Of a DNA stretch of 24,485 nt, positions 6,900 through 15,524 are shown piece by piece. A program made the translations under genes and the position numbers. Numbering within the stretch: the stretch's first letter is position 1; each line of letters opens with the position of its first letter. Origin of the DNA: Minisyncoccota bacterium (GTDB lineage: Bacteria > Verrucomicrobiota > Lentisphaeria > Oligosphaerales > MVZH01). Under the pieces are notes generated by a model. That model had not been told where the DNA came from, made no database searches, and was given only the letters and a program-made list of their open reading frames with translations. The stretch covers positions 1-24,485 of the forward strand of contig JAIPIM010000013.1 in NCBI GenBank assembly GCA_021734725.1. The letters run 5' to 3'.

Positions 6900-9764
6900 A
6901 TGTTACAGCATTCATTTATCGCTCTTTGTCTGGCTGGAATGACAGTACTGACGACGGTCGCGGGCCAGGCCGCTGATCGTTTTTATTATCTGCCCTTGCA
7001 GGAACTGCCTTTGATCCAAGGAGAAATACCCAAGACAGCGACCGTAACCGAAGCAGCTCGCAAAATTCCGTGGCGTCAGCGTCGTAACTTGAGAACGTAC
7101 ATGCAGCCTTATGGCGTTGGGCATGGCGGTGCGGAGGTGTACCTGGAGTTCGGCGGGCAGCAATGGCGGCCCTCTGCGTCAGCCGCTCAGAATGTGGCGG
7201 ATACCCACGTGGCAATTCGGGTGCCGCAAGGTGCTCCCGCCAGAGGGAAACTCTTTATCCCCTCCAACGCGTGGTCCGAAATGCAGCCGCTGACATTCGA
7301 ACTCCCGGGATCACAAGCATCCCAGAAGAATGCCCGCGACAACTTTTTCCGCGCCAAAGAACTGCATTACCAGCGACTCCTTCGCCTGAGCGTTCCGGGA
7401 GCGGCCTGGTTCCGGCACGAAATGCTGTCCGCCCGCCTGGCCCGCAAAGGGGAAAAAATGGATAAGCACTCTCCGCTCGATAGTGCCGCCCAGCGGAATG
7501 CTCAACAACAAGCCGGCGACCTGCGTGAGACCTATGACCTTTTCACCGGCGGTCGTGCAGTCAGCGAAAATCTGCAACTGGATCGTGTACTGCAGGTTGG
7601 CGCATCGGAGGATGAAGAAACTGTACCCATCAACAACATTGAAGGCATAACGACCGCCGAGATCGACTGGAGCGAAACCATTGCTGGAATGAACCCGGAC
7701 AGGGATACTCTGGCAAGTACAATACCCGGGGATCAGCACGCGCTGTTCTTCCCGTCCTTCACGGCAATGGTTCGAATGATGGATGAGGCCGCTGAAAAAG
7801 GGACCCCTGTTCTCCACTTGCTGGAACCGCGCTCCGAGGATGCGCGCACGCGAGAACGTTACGAAAAACAGCTATGCCTGAAAACAGATGAACTTTCACG
7901 AAAACTGGGGCCCCAACTCATAAGCAGCGTCGCGTTCACCGGATCCGATCCCTATCTCCGTACCGGATCGGATTTGGCCGTCGTGTTCGAAACCAAAAAT
8001 GCGATGGCACTCGCGGGACTGATAGCAGCTAGACAGGGTGCCGTTCTCGGTGATCAGGTACAGGCTGTATCCGGCACGGTGGCAGGCGTTCAGTATCAGG
8101 GAGTTGTCAGCCCCTGGCGTGAAGTGTCTTCCTACCTTGCCACTCAAGGGAGCACGGTTGTCGTAGCGAATTCTGCAAGTCAGCTTGAATTGGTCCTCAA
8201 AACTGGACAAGGCGCCCTCCCCGGTATCGCTGATGCTCCGGAATACGTATTTTTTCGAGATCGTTACTCCCTCGGCGAGGACAATGAAACGGCGTTTCTG
8301 GTGTTGACCGACGCAACGATCCGTCGCTGGTGCGGCCCCCACTGGCGCATCGCTGCATCGCGACGGGCACGGGCTGCCGCCGCAATGGCAGAGATGCAGG
8401 CACGTTACCTCAATGAGCTTACGGCGGGGCGTACAGAATCACAAACGATCCCGCTGGACGAACCGGTGCCGGGGTTGGGTGAGCTTAAACTCACTCCCGC
8501 TGGCATCGCTTCAAAATATTACGGGACACTGAACTTCCTGACTCCCATACGCGAACTGAATATCGCCAAAGCAACACAGGCTGAAGTACAGGCATACGAG
8601 TGGTTCCGACGCAACTATCAGCGGCGGTGGCAGGCTTTCTTTGATCCCATTGCCGTTCGTTTTTCACTGCAGGATGACAAGCTGCATGCAGCGCTCACGG
8701 TACGACCGTTGATTGCGGCCAGCGACTACAGGCAGTTTATGGCCGTCACCGGGAACGCGGCCATCGAGCCCGGCAACGGGGATCCACATGAAGAATCCAT
8801 GATTCATTTTGTGATGTCGCTCGATAAGGAGGCGGATCAAGTTCGCCAATTCAGCAGTTTTGCGGGACAGATGGCACCCGGTCTCCAGGTGAACCCGCTC
8901 GACTGGATTGGCAACTGGCTGGCACTCTATGTCGACCGTGATCCCATGTGGCAGGAACTGGGAAATACGGTGAGGGAAAACGGACCCGACGCCGTGGAAG
9001 ATTATATGGAGGAGCATGCCTGGCGCATGCCTGCGGCACTTACCATCGATGTGGCCAATGGGTTTAAACTTACCGCTTTCCTGACAGCGTTGCGCGGGTT
9101 CATCGAACAGACTGCTCCGCAAATGACGGCATGGGAAACACGGACCCATAACGACCTTGCATACGTCCGCATCACCCCTTCGGCGCAGGCCCGCAGTGAC
9201 ATGCGCGAAGGCGCACCGGAGCAAAACCTGGCGGTCCATTATGCTGCCACCGGCACGTCCCTTGTGGTAAGCTTGAACGAGGATGTCATAAAACGAGCAC
9301 TCGACCGTGTGGCAGCCAAACGTCAGGCAAAGGCGGCCGCCGAACCCGCCCCCGAATTCGGGCGGCCATGGCTCGGCCGAAGCCTGGCGGCGCAGGCAGG
9401 CAAGGGCGCTGTAGATGTGCTCCAGACTTTGTACCAGGACAGCATGGCACGTGCGTACCAGCGTCGCTCGTGGGGTAATCTTTTCATATTAAACGAGTGG
9501 CGCCACCGGTTCGGTGCGGAAGACCCAGTCGCCTTTCACCAAAAACACTGGGGCATTCGCCTGGTCTGTCCCGGCGGAGGTGCCTATCAGTGGAATGAAA
9601 CCTTCCAGAGCATGGCATCGACGGTCTACGGGCATCCTGGAGAACCGGCGCTCGGCGAACCCGCACACGATCCTTGGGAATCCATTGTCGGGGCCAACCT
9701 TGGTTTAACCTTCGAAGAAAACGGGTTACGTGCCGAAGCAGCCTTGTACCGGAGTGACGAGTGA
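6900..9764 (+). CDS. Large exported protein of unknown function
   Basis: I do not recognise this 954-residue protein. The ATG at 6900 follows a strong AAGGAGG by six bases; the frame stays open about 50 bases further upstream without a ribosome binding site. Residues 1-24 form a signal peptide (basic/polar start, hydrophobic core, ending GQA-AD). No transmembrane helix follows, so a periplasmic or otherwise exported location is likely. Long alternating segments such as SDLAVVFETKNAMALAGLIAA and STVVVANSASQLELVL recall DUF3352-type proteins of planctomycetes, in which test-inhibitor-like repeats alternate with helices, but this is only a stylistic resemblance. It has few cysteines and no catalytic motif that I can name. 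It probably forms a transcription unit with the glycosyltransferase (19 bases downstream) and sirtuin genes. Confidence 0.8.
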   Translation: MLQHSFIALCLAGMTVLTTVAGQAADRFYYLPLQELPLIQGEIPKTATVTEAARKIPWRQRRNLRTYMQPYGVGHGGAEVYLEFGGQQWRPSASAAQNVADTHVAIRVPQGAPARGKLFIPSNAWSEMQPLTFELPGSQASQKNARDNFFRAKELHYQRLLRLSVPGAAWFRHEMLSARLARKGEKMDKHSPLDSAAQRNAQQQAGDLRETYDLFTGGRAVSENLQLDRVLQVGASEDEETVPINNIEGITTAEIDWSETIAGMNPDRDTLASTIPGDQHALFFPSFTAMVRMMDEAAEKGTPVLHLLEPRSEDARTRERYEKQLCLKTDELSRKLGPQLISSVAFTGSDPYLRTGSDLAVVFETKNAMALAGLIAARQGAVLGDQVQAVSGTVAGVQYQGVVSPWREVSSYLATQGSTVVVANSASQLELVLKTGQGALPGIADAPEYVFFRDRYSLGEDNETAFLVLTDATIRRWCGPHWRIAASRRARAAAAMAEMQARYLNELTAGRTESQTIPLDEPVPGLGELKLTPAGIASKYYGTLNFLTPIRELNIAKATQAEVQAYEWFRRNYQRRWQAFFDPIAVRFSLQDDKLHAALTVRPLIAASDYRQFMAVTGNAAIEPGNGDPHEESMIHFVMSLDKEADQVRQFSSFAGQMAPGLQVNPLDWIGNWLALYVDRDPMWQELGNTVRENGPDAVEDYMEEHAWRMPAALTIDVANGFKLTAFLTALRGFIEQTAPQMTAWETRTHNDLAYVRITPSAQARSDMREGAPEQNLAVHYAATGTSLVVSLNEDVIKRALDRVAAKRQAKAAAEPAPEFGRPWLGRSLAAQAGKGAVDVLQTLYQDSMARAYQRRSWGNLFILNEWRHRFGAEDPVAFHQKHWGIRLVCPGGGAYQWNETFQSMASTVYGHPGEPALGEPAHDPWESIVGANLGLTFEENGLRAEAALYRSDE

Positions 9765-9783
9765 TTGTGATGGGTACCCCCTA

Positions 9784-10719
9784 GTGTCCTGTAAAGTAAA
9801 ATCCTGTGCATTGGATTGGCCTATCTTGGATGAGGCGTTACTCCGGCCCTTGGTTCTGTTTATACGCGGCGGAGCCCTGGGCGATTTTATCCTCAGCATG
9901 CCTCTGCTTAAAGCGCTGAGTCAACAGAGGAATCCGATCTGCCTGATCACACGAAAGCGCTATCTGAATATCGTGCCTCCCGGCTGCCGAGTAGACTATT
10001 TCCTGGATATCGAAAGTCAGGCCGTTGCCCCGCTGTTCCACGATGTTACCCGTGCCAGCCGTAGAATCAGGAACCTTCTCCATGGCACCCGCGTTTATGC
10101 TTTCTGTCACCGCGACAGCAGCCTGCAAGAAAATCTCGAGAACGCCGATATTGAGTATTTCCACAGGCTTGAACCTCGACCTGCCAAGCCGCCTCACGTT
10201 ATCGAACAGTTTTTCAAGGATGCAGATGTACCGCTTCCGGACGACGTGCTTACCCGCCCGCTTTGGCCGGAGGACGACCTGGAGGGTGATAAATTATGGC
10301 TGCACCCGGGCAGTGGAAGTCCATCAAAAAATGCCGATCTGGAAATTCTTGCTCAGCTGGCTGCTGACTGGCAAAACGCGTATGAGAAGCCGGTATGCGT
10401 GTCATTCGGAGAAGCCGATCTTTCCCTGAGGGATCCCTTGGAGCGGCGTTTTGAAGGGCGCGGCATTGCGTTCGAGACGGTGGTCATGCCGAGTCTTGTT
10501 GAACTTAAAAACGGCTTACAGCGTGAGGCACGAATCTTCGTCGGAAATGACTCCGGTGTAACACACCTTGCCGGCGCCCTCGGCATTCCCGCGGTTGCGC
10601 TGTTTGTCAGTACGGATCCCCGGATCTGGCATCCGATCGGCACCGCGAAGTCGAATGTGTTGTCCAAAGCAATCGAGACGAACGATGCATGGACCCGTTT
10701 GGTCGCGAACCTGCTTTGA
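9784..10719 (+). CDS. Glycosyltransferase family 9 (heptosyltransferase-like)
   Basis: This GT-B fold enzyme is related to ADP-heptose:LPS heptosyltransferases and probably works in envelope polysaccharide or lipopolysaccharide core synthesis at the cytoplasmic face. The N-terminal LFIRGGALGDFILSMPLLKAL is the usual acceptor-domain glycine motif. The donor domain has LWLHPGSGSPSKN and the diagnostic FVGNDSGVTHLAGALGIPAVALF, followed by DPRIWHP. The product is about 311 residues from the GTG at 9784. An upstream GTG at 9730 would overlap the preceding gene by 35 bases, and TTG codons at 9811 and 9826 are also possible. None has a convincing ribosome binding site, so the start is unsettled. The sugar donor cannot be told from sequence. 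The sirtuin gene begins 17 bases after the stop. Confidence 0.85.
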   Translation: MSCKVKSCALDWPILDEALLRPLVLFIRGGALGDFILSMPLLKALSQQRNPICLITRKRYLNIVPPGCRVDYFLDIESQAVAPLFHDVTRASRRIRNLLHGTRVYAFCHRDSSLQENLENADIEYFHRLEPRPAKPPHVIEQFFKDADVPLPDDVLTRPLWPEDDLEGDKLWLHPGSGSPSKNADLEILAQLAADWQNAYEKPVCVSFGEADLSLRDPLERRFEGRGIAFETVVMPSLVELKNGLQREARIFVGNDSGVTHLAGALGIPAVALFVSTDPRIWHPIGTAKSNVLSKAIETNDAWTRLVANLL

Positions 10720-10736
10720 ATTGTGGAACAGTGGTC

Positions 10737-11483
10737 ATGGATAATCAATACAAAATGCTTGCCGACGCGCTTGCGGCATCCGCGTCCCCGGTTTTCCTCA
10801 CCGGTGCGGGAATGTCCACGGAGAGCGGTATACCGGATTTCCGCTCGGCCACGGGCATTTACAGCAAAGGTGTTGGCGAAGAAGTGTTCGATATCGCGCA
10901 TTTCCGACGGGACCCTTCGTTTTTCTACAAGTACGCCAGGCAGCTGATGCTGAGTGCGCGCAACGCGCGACCGAATGCCGGACACCGCGCCATCGCGGCC
11001 CTCGAACATGAATTTCACAAGAACGTCACGGTGGCGACACAGAACATCGACACGCTGCACCAGCGAGCCGGGAGTACGCGCGTCCATCCGATCCACGGCA
11101 CGCTCGACACATGCACATGCCAGCAATGCGAGGACAAGGTGGGAGGAAAAGAGGTCTGGCGACGTGTCCAGAACGGTGAGATACCCCCACGCCATAAGGG
11201 CTGCGGCGGCATACTGAAACCCGATATTGTCTTTTTCGGGGAAGAACTGCCGTACGATGCTGTAGCCGCTTCAGAAAAAGCCATATCCGAGGCCGACCTC
11301 CTGGTCGTTGCCGGAACCTCGCTCGTTGTATACCCGGCGGCTCTGTTGCCGGTCGCACGCCCCTCTTCATGCCGCCTGGCCATTCTCAACCGTACACCGA
11401 CAGACTTGGATACGGAGGCAGCGGTTGTTATACGGGATCCCCTCGGACAAACCCTGGCAGACGCAGTTCAGCATCTACGATGA
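10737..11483 (+). CDS. Sir2-family NAD-dependent protein deacylase (sirtuin)
   Basis: The protein removes acyl groups from lysine side chains, consuming NAD and making nicotinamide and O-acyl-ADP-ribose. The 248-residue product shows GAGMSTESGIPDFRS (23-37), TQNID (101-105), catalytic His120 in HG, and the NAD-binding GTSLVVYP (193-200). The zinc knuckle is unusual. Cys128 and Cys131 form the first pair, but the second pair is His153 and Cys156 (RHKGCGG) where the family normally has CxxC. Histidine can still ligate zinc. ATG 10737 was chosen because it follows the glycosyltransferase stop by 17 bases and starts right before the conserved fold; an upstream in-frame ATG (10689) lies inside the previous gene. 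Its place behind a glycosyltransferase gives no clear hint about its target. Confidence 0.92.
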   Translation: MDNQYKMLADALAASASPVFLTGAGMSTESGIPDFRSATGIYSKGVGEEVFDIAHFRRDPSFFYKYARQLMLSARNARPNAGHRAIAALEHEFHKNVTVATQNIDTLHQRAGSTRVHPIHGTLDTCTCQQCEDKVGGKEVWRRVQNGEIPPRHKGCGGILKPDIVFFGEELPYDAVAASEKAISEADLLVVAGTSLVVYPAALLPVARPSSCRLAILNRTPTDLDTEAAVVIRDPLGQTLADAVQHLR

Positions 11484-12025
11484 AGTAACGTTTTCTCAAT
11501 AATTCGAGCACGGCTATCTCACGGGGATGTACGTCCACAAATGAGTGCATTTTAGCTTGAACTTGATGTTCGAATTAATAACTGATCCGGTGTAACTAAT
11601 CCGGGGTCTGTGTAAGTTAGTCAATTGCTTGGCAAGTATTTACCATTTCTAATCGTGCTGGCGATATCTCTTAGCGGAACACCTGCAAGCATAAGAAAGT
11701 GGCCCTAAGGACGTTCCGTGTCAGAGCCTTCTAAGAAAGCTGTTGAGCACAGTAACAACTACACATGTGTATGCCGAAGGACTTAACCTACGCTGACCCC
11801 GGGCTTCGGTGGGTTTCCGGGCTTCAGTTATCTTGCTGACATTAGCTTACTTATCCCGGAGAATGAAACAGCCCTGTCTTTCACACCGATCTTTCCCAAC
11901 CCGCAAAATCTTTTCTTTCTTGGCAGGCTGGAAACCTGTGCTGCCTTTGGGTTCCAGCAAAATGAGTCCCAACCGCAACAAATGAGGCATTAGCCAACGC
12001 GAAGCCGCGTCTTCACGTCTATAGT
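11484..12025. other. Gene-free stretch with possible structured RNA and an inverted repeat
   Basis: About 540 bases contain no credible reading frame on either strand and are more AT-rich than the flanking genes. Visible structure includes the stem CGGAAC (11675-11680) / GTTCCG (11713-11718), with CTTAG (11670-11674) able to pair with CTAAG at 11731-11735 (nested) or at 11705-11709 (pseudoknot). There is also GTTG/CAAC (11742-11745/11756-11759), the perfect 12-base palindrome TACACATGTGTA (11760-11771), and a GGGCTTC direct repeat near 11809-11826. None of this matches tmRNA, RNase P RNA or SRP RNA motifs that I know. It could hold an unidentified small RNA, a long leader of rarA, or decayed sequence. 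Confidence 0.4.
11922..11957. repeat. Imperfect inverted repeat, possible dispersed repeat unit
   Basis: CTGGAAACC (11928-11936) and GGGTTCCAG (11949-11957) are inverted with one mismatch. Inside and before them, GGCAG (11922-11926) pairs with CTGCC (11941-11945) and CAGG with CCTG, so alternative hairpins are possible. From memory, GGCAGGCTGGAA-type palindromes recur between genes in PVC genomes, but only one copy is present here, so dispersal cannot be shown from this window. Confidence 0.35.
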
Positions 12026-14269
12026 ATGAGGATGAATTTGTTCGATCATGCACGTGAAGAATTGACGGCCAAAGAGCAGCCGCTCGCTGCCCGTATGCGC
12101 CCACGAACACTCGAGGAGTTTGTCGGGCAGGATCATATATTGGCGCCCGGCCGGCTCTTACGGCGCGCCATCCAGGCGGACCAGCTCTCCTCGTTGATCT
12201 TCTACGGCCCCCCGGGCACCGGCAAGACCACCCTGGCAAGCGTGATTGCGCATACAACCAGGAGTCACTTCGAGACGTTGAACGCAGTCCTGGCGGGGGT
12301 CAGCGACATCCGGCGCGTAACCAAAGAGGCCAAGCGGCGGCGAGGAGAACACGGCATTCGAACGATTCTTTTCGTAGACGAGGTCCACCGTTGGAACAAA
12401 GCGCAGCAGGATGCCCTCCTGCCATGGGTGGAAAACGGTACCATCATCATGATCGGGGCCACAACGGAAAACCCGTACTTTACCGTCAATCGCCCGCTTG
12501 TCAGTCGCAGCCGAATTTTCCAGCTCAAACCGCTTGAGCAAAACGATCTTCGCTGGATCGCGCACCACGCTCTCGCCGATAGCGAACGCGGTTTCGGCAA
12601 TCTGGATGTTCGCATCGAGGATGCCGCGCTCAACCACATTGTAGACGTGGCAAACGGAGATGCCCGCGCAGTCCTGAATGCTCTTGAACTGGCTGTGGAA
12701 ACAACCACGCCGGATGACAAGGGACGGATCGCTATCACCATGGACGTGGCGGAGGAATCCATCCAGACACGTGCGGTGCTCTATGACAAAGAAGGCGACT
12801 ATCACTTCGACACCATAAGCGCATTCATCAAATCCCTGCGCGGATCCGATCCCGATGCCGCCGTTTATTGGCTGGCTAAAATGGTGTATGCCGGCGAAGA
12901 TCCGCGGTTTCTCTTCCGCCGCATGCTTATCTTTGCCGGGGAGGACATCGGTCTGGCCGATCCTGACGCCCTCGTGGTGGTTACGGCAGCCGCCGAAAGC
13001 TTCGACCGCGTGGGCATGCCGGAGGGACGCTACCATCTCGGCATGGCCGCGCTCTACCTTGCGACGGCGCCCAAGTCGAATTCAGTCATGGCGTTCTTCG
13101 ACGCCCTGGCCGCCGTTGAAAAGGAAACGGAGGACGAAGTCCCGAACCACCTGCGCGATGCCAGTCGAGACAAGGAAGGTTTTGGACACGGGCAAGGCTA
13201 TCTTTATCCGCATGCCTATCGGGATCACTGGGTGGCCCAGCAATACCTGCCGAAAAGTCTGCGGGGTAAGATCTTCTACCAACCCGGGAACGTGGGATAT
13301 GAACAGTCGATTGCCGACACCGTGCAGCGCCGTCGTGAGGCCCAATTGGCGGCTGCAACAGCGGGGAACACCAATGATGCGCCTCCGGAAATCCTCACCT
13401 ACTCCCCGCCCGACAAAGATCTGGACCGGTGGCTGGCCCGAACCATGAGCGATACAAGCAAGCGACTTGCTGACATACGTGAACGCGTGTTCAATGCCAC
13501 CACGTGGGAACGGCACCACGTTGTTCTTGATCTCAAGGCGGATGACGGCCTCTTCATCTGGGAAGCCGTGAGACGTGTTCCGGAAGGCGGCGTGTGGGGA
13601 TGCGTGTCCCGCGAACAAACCAAGCAGGCTCTTCAAGAACAGGCCCGGCATATACACGAACTGCGCGTCCCACATATTATCGTGTCCTCCGCCGCGAAAG
13701 TTGTGGACACGCTACAGGGGGCGCGTGACGCAAGTATTCGGTTCGACCGCATTATCGGGCGGAATTGCTGCCCTGATAAAACGACCCAAGCCGCAGTGTT
13801 CGCCCAGTGCGGACAACTCCTCCGAGAAGGGGGCCTTACCATCCTGGCTCAAGTCATTCCCAAGTACACTCAGCGCCTCTACAAACTCGTGAACCTGAAG
13901 GACCTGGCCAAGCACGTAACAGATCGGGTAAAGCAGGCGGAAGAAGCGTTGTACGGAGAACGCAAAAATGCCTTGGTCAACTGGACGGAGCATGACTTGG
14001 CAACGGCGGCACAGGAGGCCGGATTGGTCGTCCAGTCGTGCGATCTCATGCATCACAGCGCCCATCAATACATCAGCGATGCCTTGCTGGAGCGCTGGTT
14101 CCCCGCAAAGCCATCTTCAAACGGCGGCACCTATGCCGGCTACCTTGCAAAGAAACTTGAACCAGAAGAACTGGCAAACGTCCGATCCCTGTTCACCCGC
14201 TCGCTTCGGAGCGCCACCGTCGAGTGGAACAGCACAACAGCCGTGATCACCGTGCGGAAAAGTGAATAG
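12026..14269 (+). CDS. rarA: Replication-associated recombination protein RarA fused to a C-terminal methyltransferase-like domain
   Basis: RarA (MgsA) is a clamp-loader-related AAA+ ATPase acting at stalled replication forks. Residues 1-430 carry the full family set: ARMRPRTLEEFVGQDHIL, Walker A GPPGTGKTT (61-69), Walker B ILFVDEVHRWNK (114-125), sensor 1 GATTENP (144-150), arginine finger SRSR, and the C-terminal tetramerisation part with GEDIGLADP and HLRDAS. The usual protein ends near residue 445. Here about 300 further residues follow, including VVLDLKADDGLFIWEAVRRVPEG and a later LREGGLTILAQVIP, which look like a Rossmann-type SAM methyltransferase domain. Similar fusions are annotated in cyanobacteria as RarA/unknown-domain fusions. 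The start could be ATG 12026 or ATG 12032 (MNLFDHA); neither has a good ribosome binding site. Convergent with rsfS. Confidence 0.92.
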   Translation: MRMNLFDHAREELTAKEQPLAARMRPRTLEEFVGQDHILAPGRLLRRAIQADQLSSLIFYGPPGTGKTTLASVIAHTTRSHFETLNAVLAGVSDIRRVTKEAKRRRGEHGIRTILFVDEVHRWNKAQQDALLPWVENGTIIMIGATTENPYFTVNRPLVSRSRIFQLKPLEQNDLRWIAHHALADSERGFGNLDVRIEDAALNHIVDVANGDARAVLNALELAVETTTPDDKGRIAITMDVAEESIQTRAVLYDKEGDYHFDTISAFIKSLRGSDPDAAVYWLAKMVYAGEDPRFLFRRMLIFAGEDIGLADPDALVVVTAAAESFDRVGMPEGRYHLGMAALYLATAPKSNSVMAFFDALAAVEKETEDEVPNHLRDASRDKEGFGHGQGYLYPHAYRDHWVAQQYLPKSLRGKIFYQPGNVGYEQSIADTVQRRREAQLAAATAGNTNDAPPEILTYSPPDKDLDRWLARTMSDTSKRLADIRERVFNATTWERHHVVLDLKADDGLFIWEAVRRVPEGGVWGCVSREQTKQALQEQARHIHELRVPHIIVSSAAKVVDTLQGARDASIRFDRIIGRNCCPDKTTQAAVFAQCGQLLREGGLTILAQVIPKYTQRLYKLVNLKDLAKHVTDRVKQAEEALYGERKNALVNWTEHDLATAAQEAGLVVQSCDLMHHSAHQYISDALLERWFPAKPSSNGGTYAGYLAKKLEPEELANVRSLFTRSLRSATVEWNSTTAVITVRKSE

Positions 14270-14460
14270 TGGCGGCCCTGGGAAAACCGTGGCAGCCCAC
14301 CGGCACACAGCGTAAGCCCCCAGACAGTTTGATCTCTTGTGTTCAAACAAGGCATTGGGACGGAAAATGGACGCGGTACCACGGAATGTTGAACTATCAG
14401 CCCACGCTAAAAACCCAAACGGTACCGTTGAGTTTTCCTCGGGGTAAGGTACTCTGCCCC

Positions 14461-14841
14461 CTACTCTTCCGGCCCTTCGTAGATCAGCCTGCCGCTCTCC
14501 CAAAGTTCTTCGAGCCGATAAAAATCACGCACTTCGGGATGAAAAATGTGCACCACAATCGTACCATAATCCAGCACGACCCAGCGACTTGCCGGATCAC
14601 CGTCGACATGCTCCGGACGCAGACCCTCGTCTGAAAGTTCTTTCCGCAAGCGATTGCTGATGGCACGGATGTGAGGCTCGGAAGACGCGGAACAGATCAG
14701 ACAGAAATCGGTGATCAACAAAATATCCGTGAGATCGTAAAGGAGTATATCCTGGGCCTTTCGGTCTTCGCAAATTGTCAGGCAGCGTTTTGCAAGAACA
14801 TCAGGTGAGAACTCCAGGGTTTCTGCTTTTGTTTCTGTCAT
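14461..14841 (-). CDS. rsfS: Ribosomal silencing factor RsfS
   Basis: RsfS binds ribosomal protein L14 on the large subunit and blocks subunit joining when nutrients are short. The 126-residue product has the DUF143 core: a N-terminal helix with LAKRCLTICEDRKAQDILLYDL, then ITDFCLICSASSEPHIRAI, and the diagnostic C-terminal block GDPASRWVVLDYGTIVVHIF followed by FYRLEELW. Its ATG overlaps the nadD stop by four bases (ATGA on the minus strand), so translation is coupled to nadD, a common bacterial gene pair. It is the last gene of the rpoN operon. The 190 bases to the rarA stop contain the palindrome ACGGTACCGT and a weak GGGG/CCCC stem, but no convincing terminator. Confidence 0.95.
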   Translation of the reverse strand: MTETKAETLEFSPDVLAKRCLTICEDRKAQDILLYDLTDILLITDFCLICSASSEPHIRAISNRLRKELSDEGLRPEHVDGDPASRWVVLDYGTIVVHIFHPEVRDFYRLEELWESGRLIYEGPEE

Positions 14842-15524
14842 TGTAAGCCTGCTGTCTCCTCGGTTTCCTTGTACAGATTGTGTTGCTCGATGAATGTCCG
14901 TGCACAGTCGGGCACGAGTCCGGCCAAGTTCTGTCGGGCACGAACTGCCGCGCGCACCTGGGTTGCGGATATGGGGACGGGCGGAGTGTCAAGGATGGAA
15001 TTCAAAAGCCTCCTGGCCTGGCGCGGTCCGAAATGCCCGGAGAGCTCTGCAAAGGCAGGTTCACGGACGCCGGGCCTGGGGTAGATGAGCAGTTCGAACT
15101 TGGCAATCAATTCGGGAGCACGCCGCCATTGATGCAACTCCACCAGACTGTCCATTCCCATCAAGAAACACAGCGTATGTTCGGGAAATGCACCGGCCAG
15201 CGTATGAATGGTATCAATAGTATACGACGGCTCTTCGCCGTGTTGCACCTCAATATCTGAGAGACTGAACTCTTCATACGGCTCCAAGACCTCCTGCAAC
15301 ATGGTCAAACGCAATTCCGCGGGCGACACGTAGCTGGCGGGTTTATGGGGCGGGACATTGGCGGGCACAAAGAGGATTTCGTCGACAAGTCCACGCCGGA
15401 TAATCTCTCCCGCAATAAACAAGTGGCCGTTATGAATGGGGTCAAACGACCCCCCGAAAACCCCCAGGCGGGGCTTGCGCGCCTTCGGGCCCAGGGCTTC
15501 ACTGTCCGTTGGTGTATCGATCAT
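14838..15524 (-). CDS. nadD: Nicotinate-nucleotide adenylyltransferase
   Basis: NadD couples nicotinate mononucleotide to ATP to give deamido-NAD, the penultimate step of NAD synthesis. The 228-residue product shows the nucleotidyltransferase signature GGSFDPIHNGH (24-34), the VPPHK loop, the MGMDSL segment near 122, and the second signature ISATQVR (185-191). The N-terminus has about 18 residues before the first beta strand, slightly longer than typical. The ATG at 15524 lies inside the methyltransferase gene (26-base overlap), and the end overlaps rsfS by four bases. This tight packing argues for one mRNA for all genes from rpoN to rsfS. Confidence 0.96.
   Translation of the reverse strand: MIDTPTDSEALGPKARKPRLGVFGGSFDPIHNGHLFIAGEIIRRGLVDEILFVPANVPPHKPASYVSPAELRLTMLQEVLEPYEEFSLSDIEVQHGEEPSYTIDTIHTLAGAFPEHTLCFLMGMDSLVELHQWRRAPELIAKFELLIYPRPGVREPAFAELSGHFGPRQARRLLNSILDTPPVPISATQVRAAVRARQNLAGLVPDCARTFIEQHNLYKETEETAGLQ

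Noticed and set aside
11847..12257. Minus-strand frame of 136 codons at the rarA start
   Set aside because: It overlaps the start of rarA, has no ribosome binding site and reads through the inverted repeat in low-complexity fashion.
14269..14634. Plus-strand frame after rarA
   Set aside because: More than half is antisense to rsfS, and the unique part has no signal of coding.
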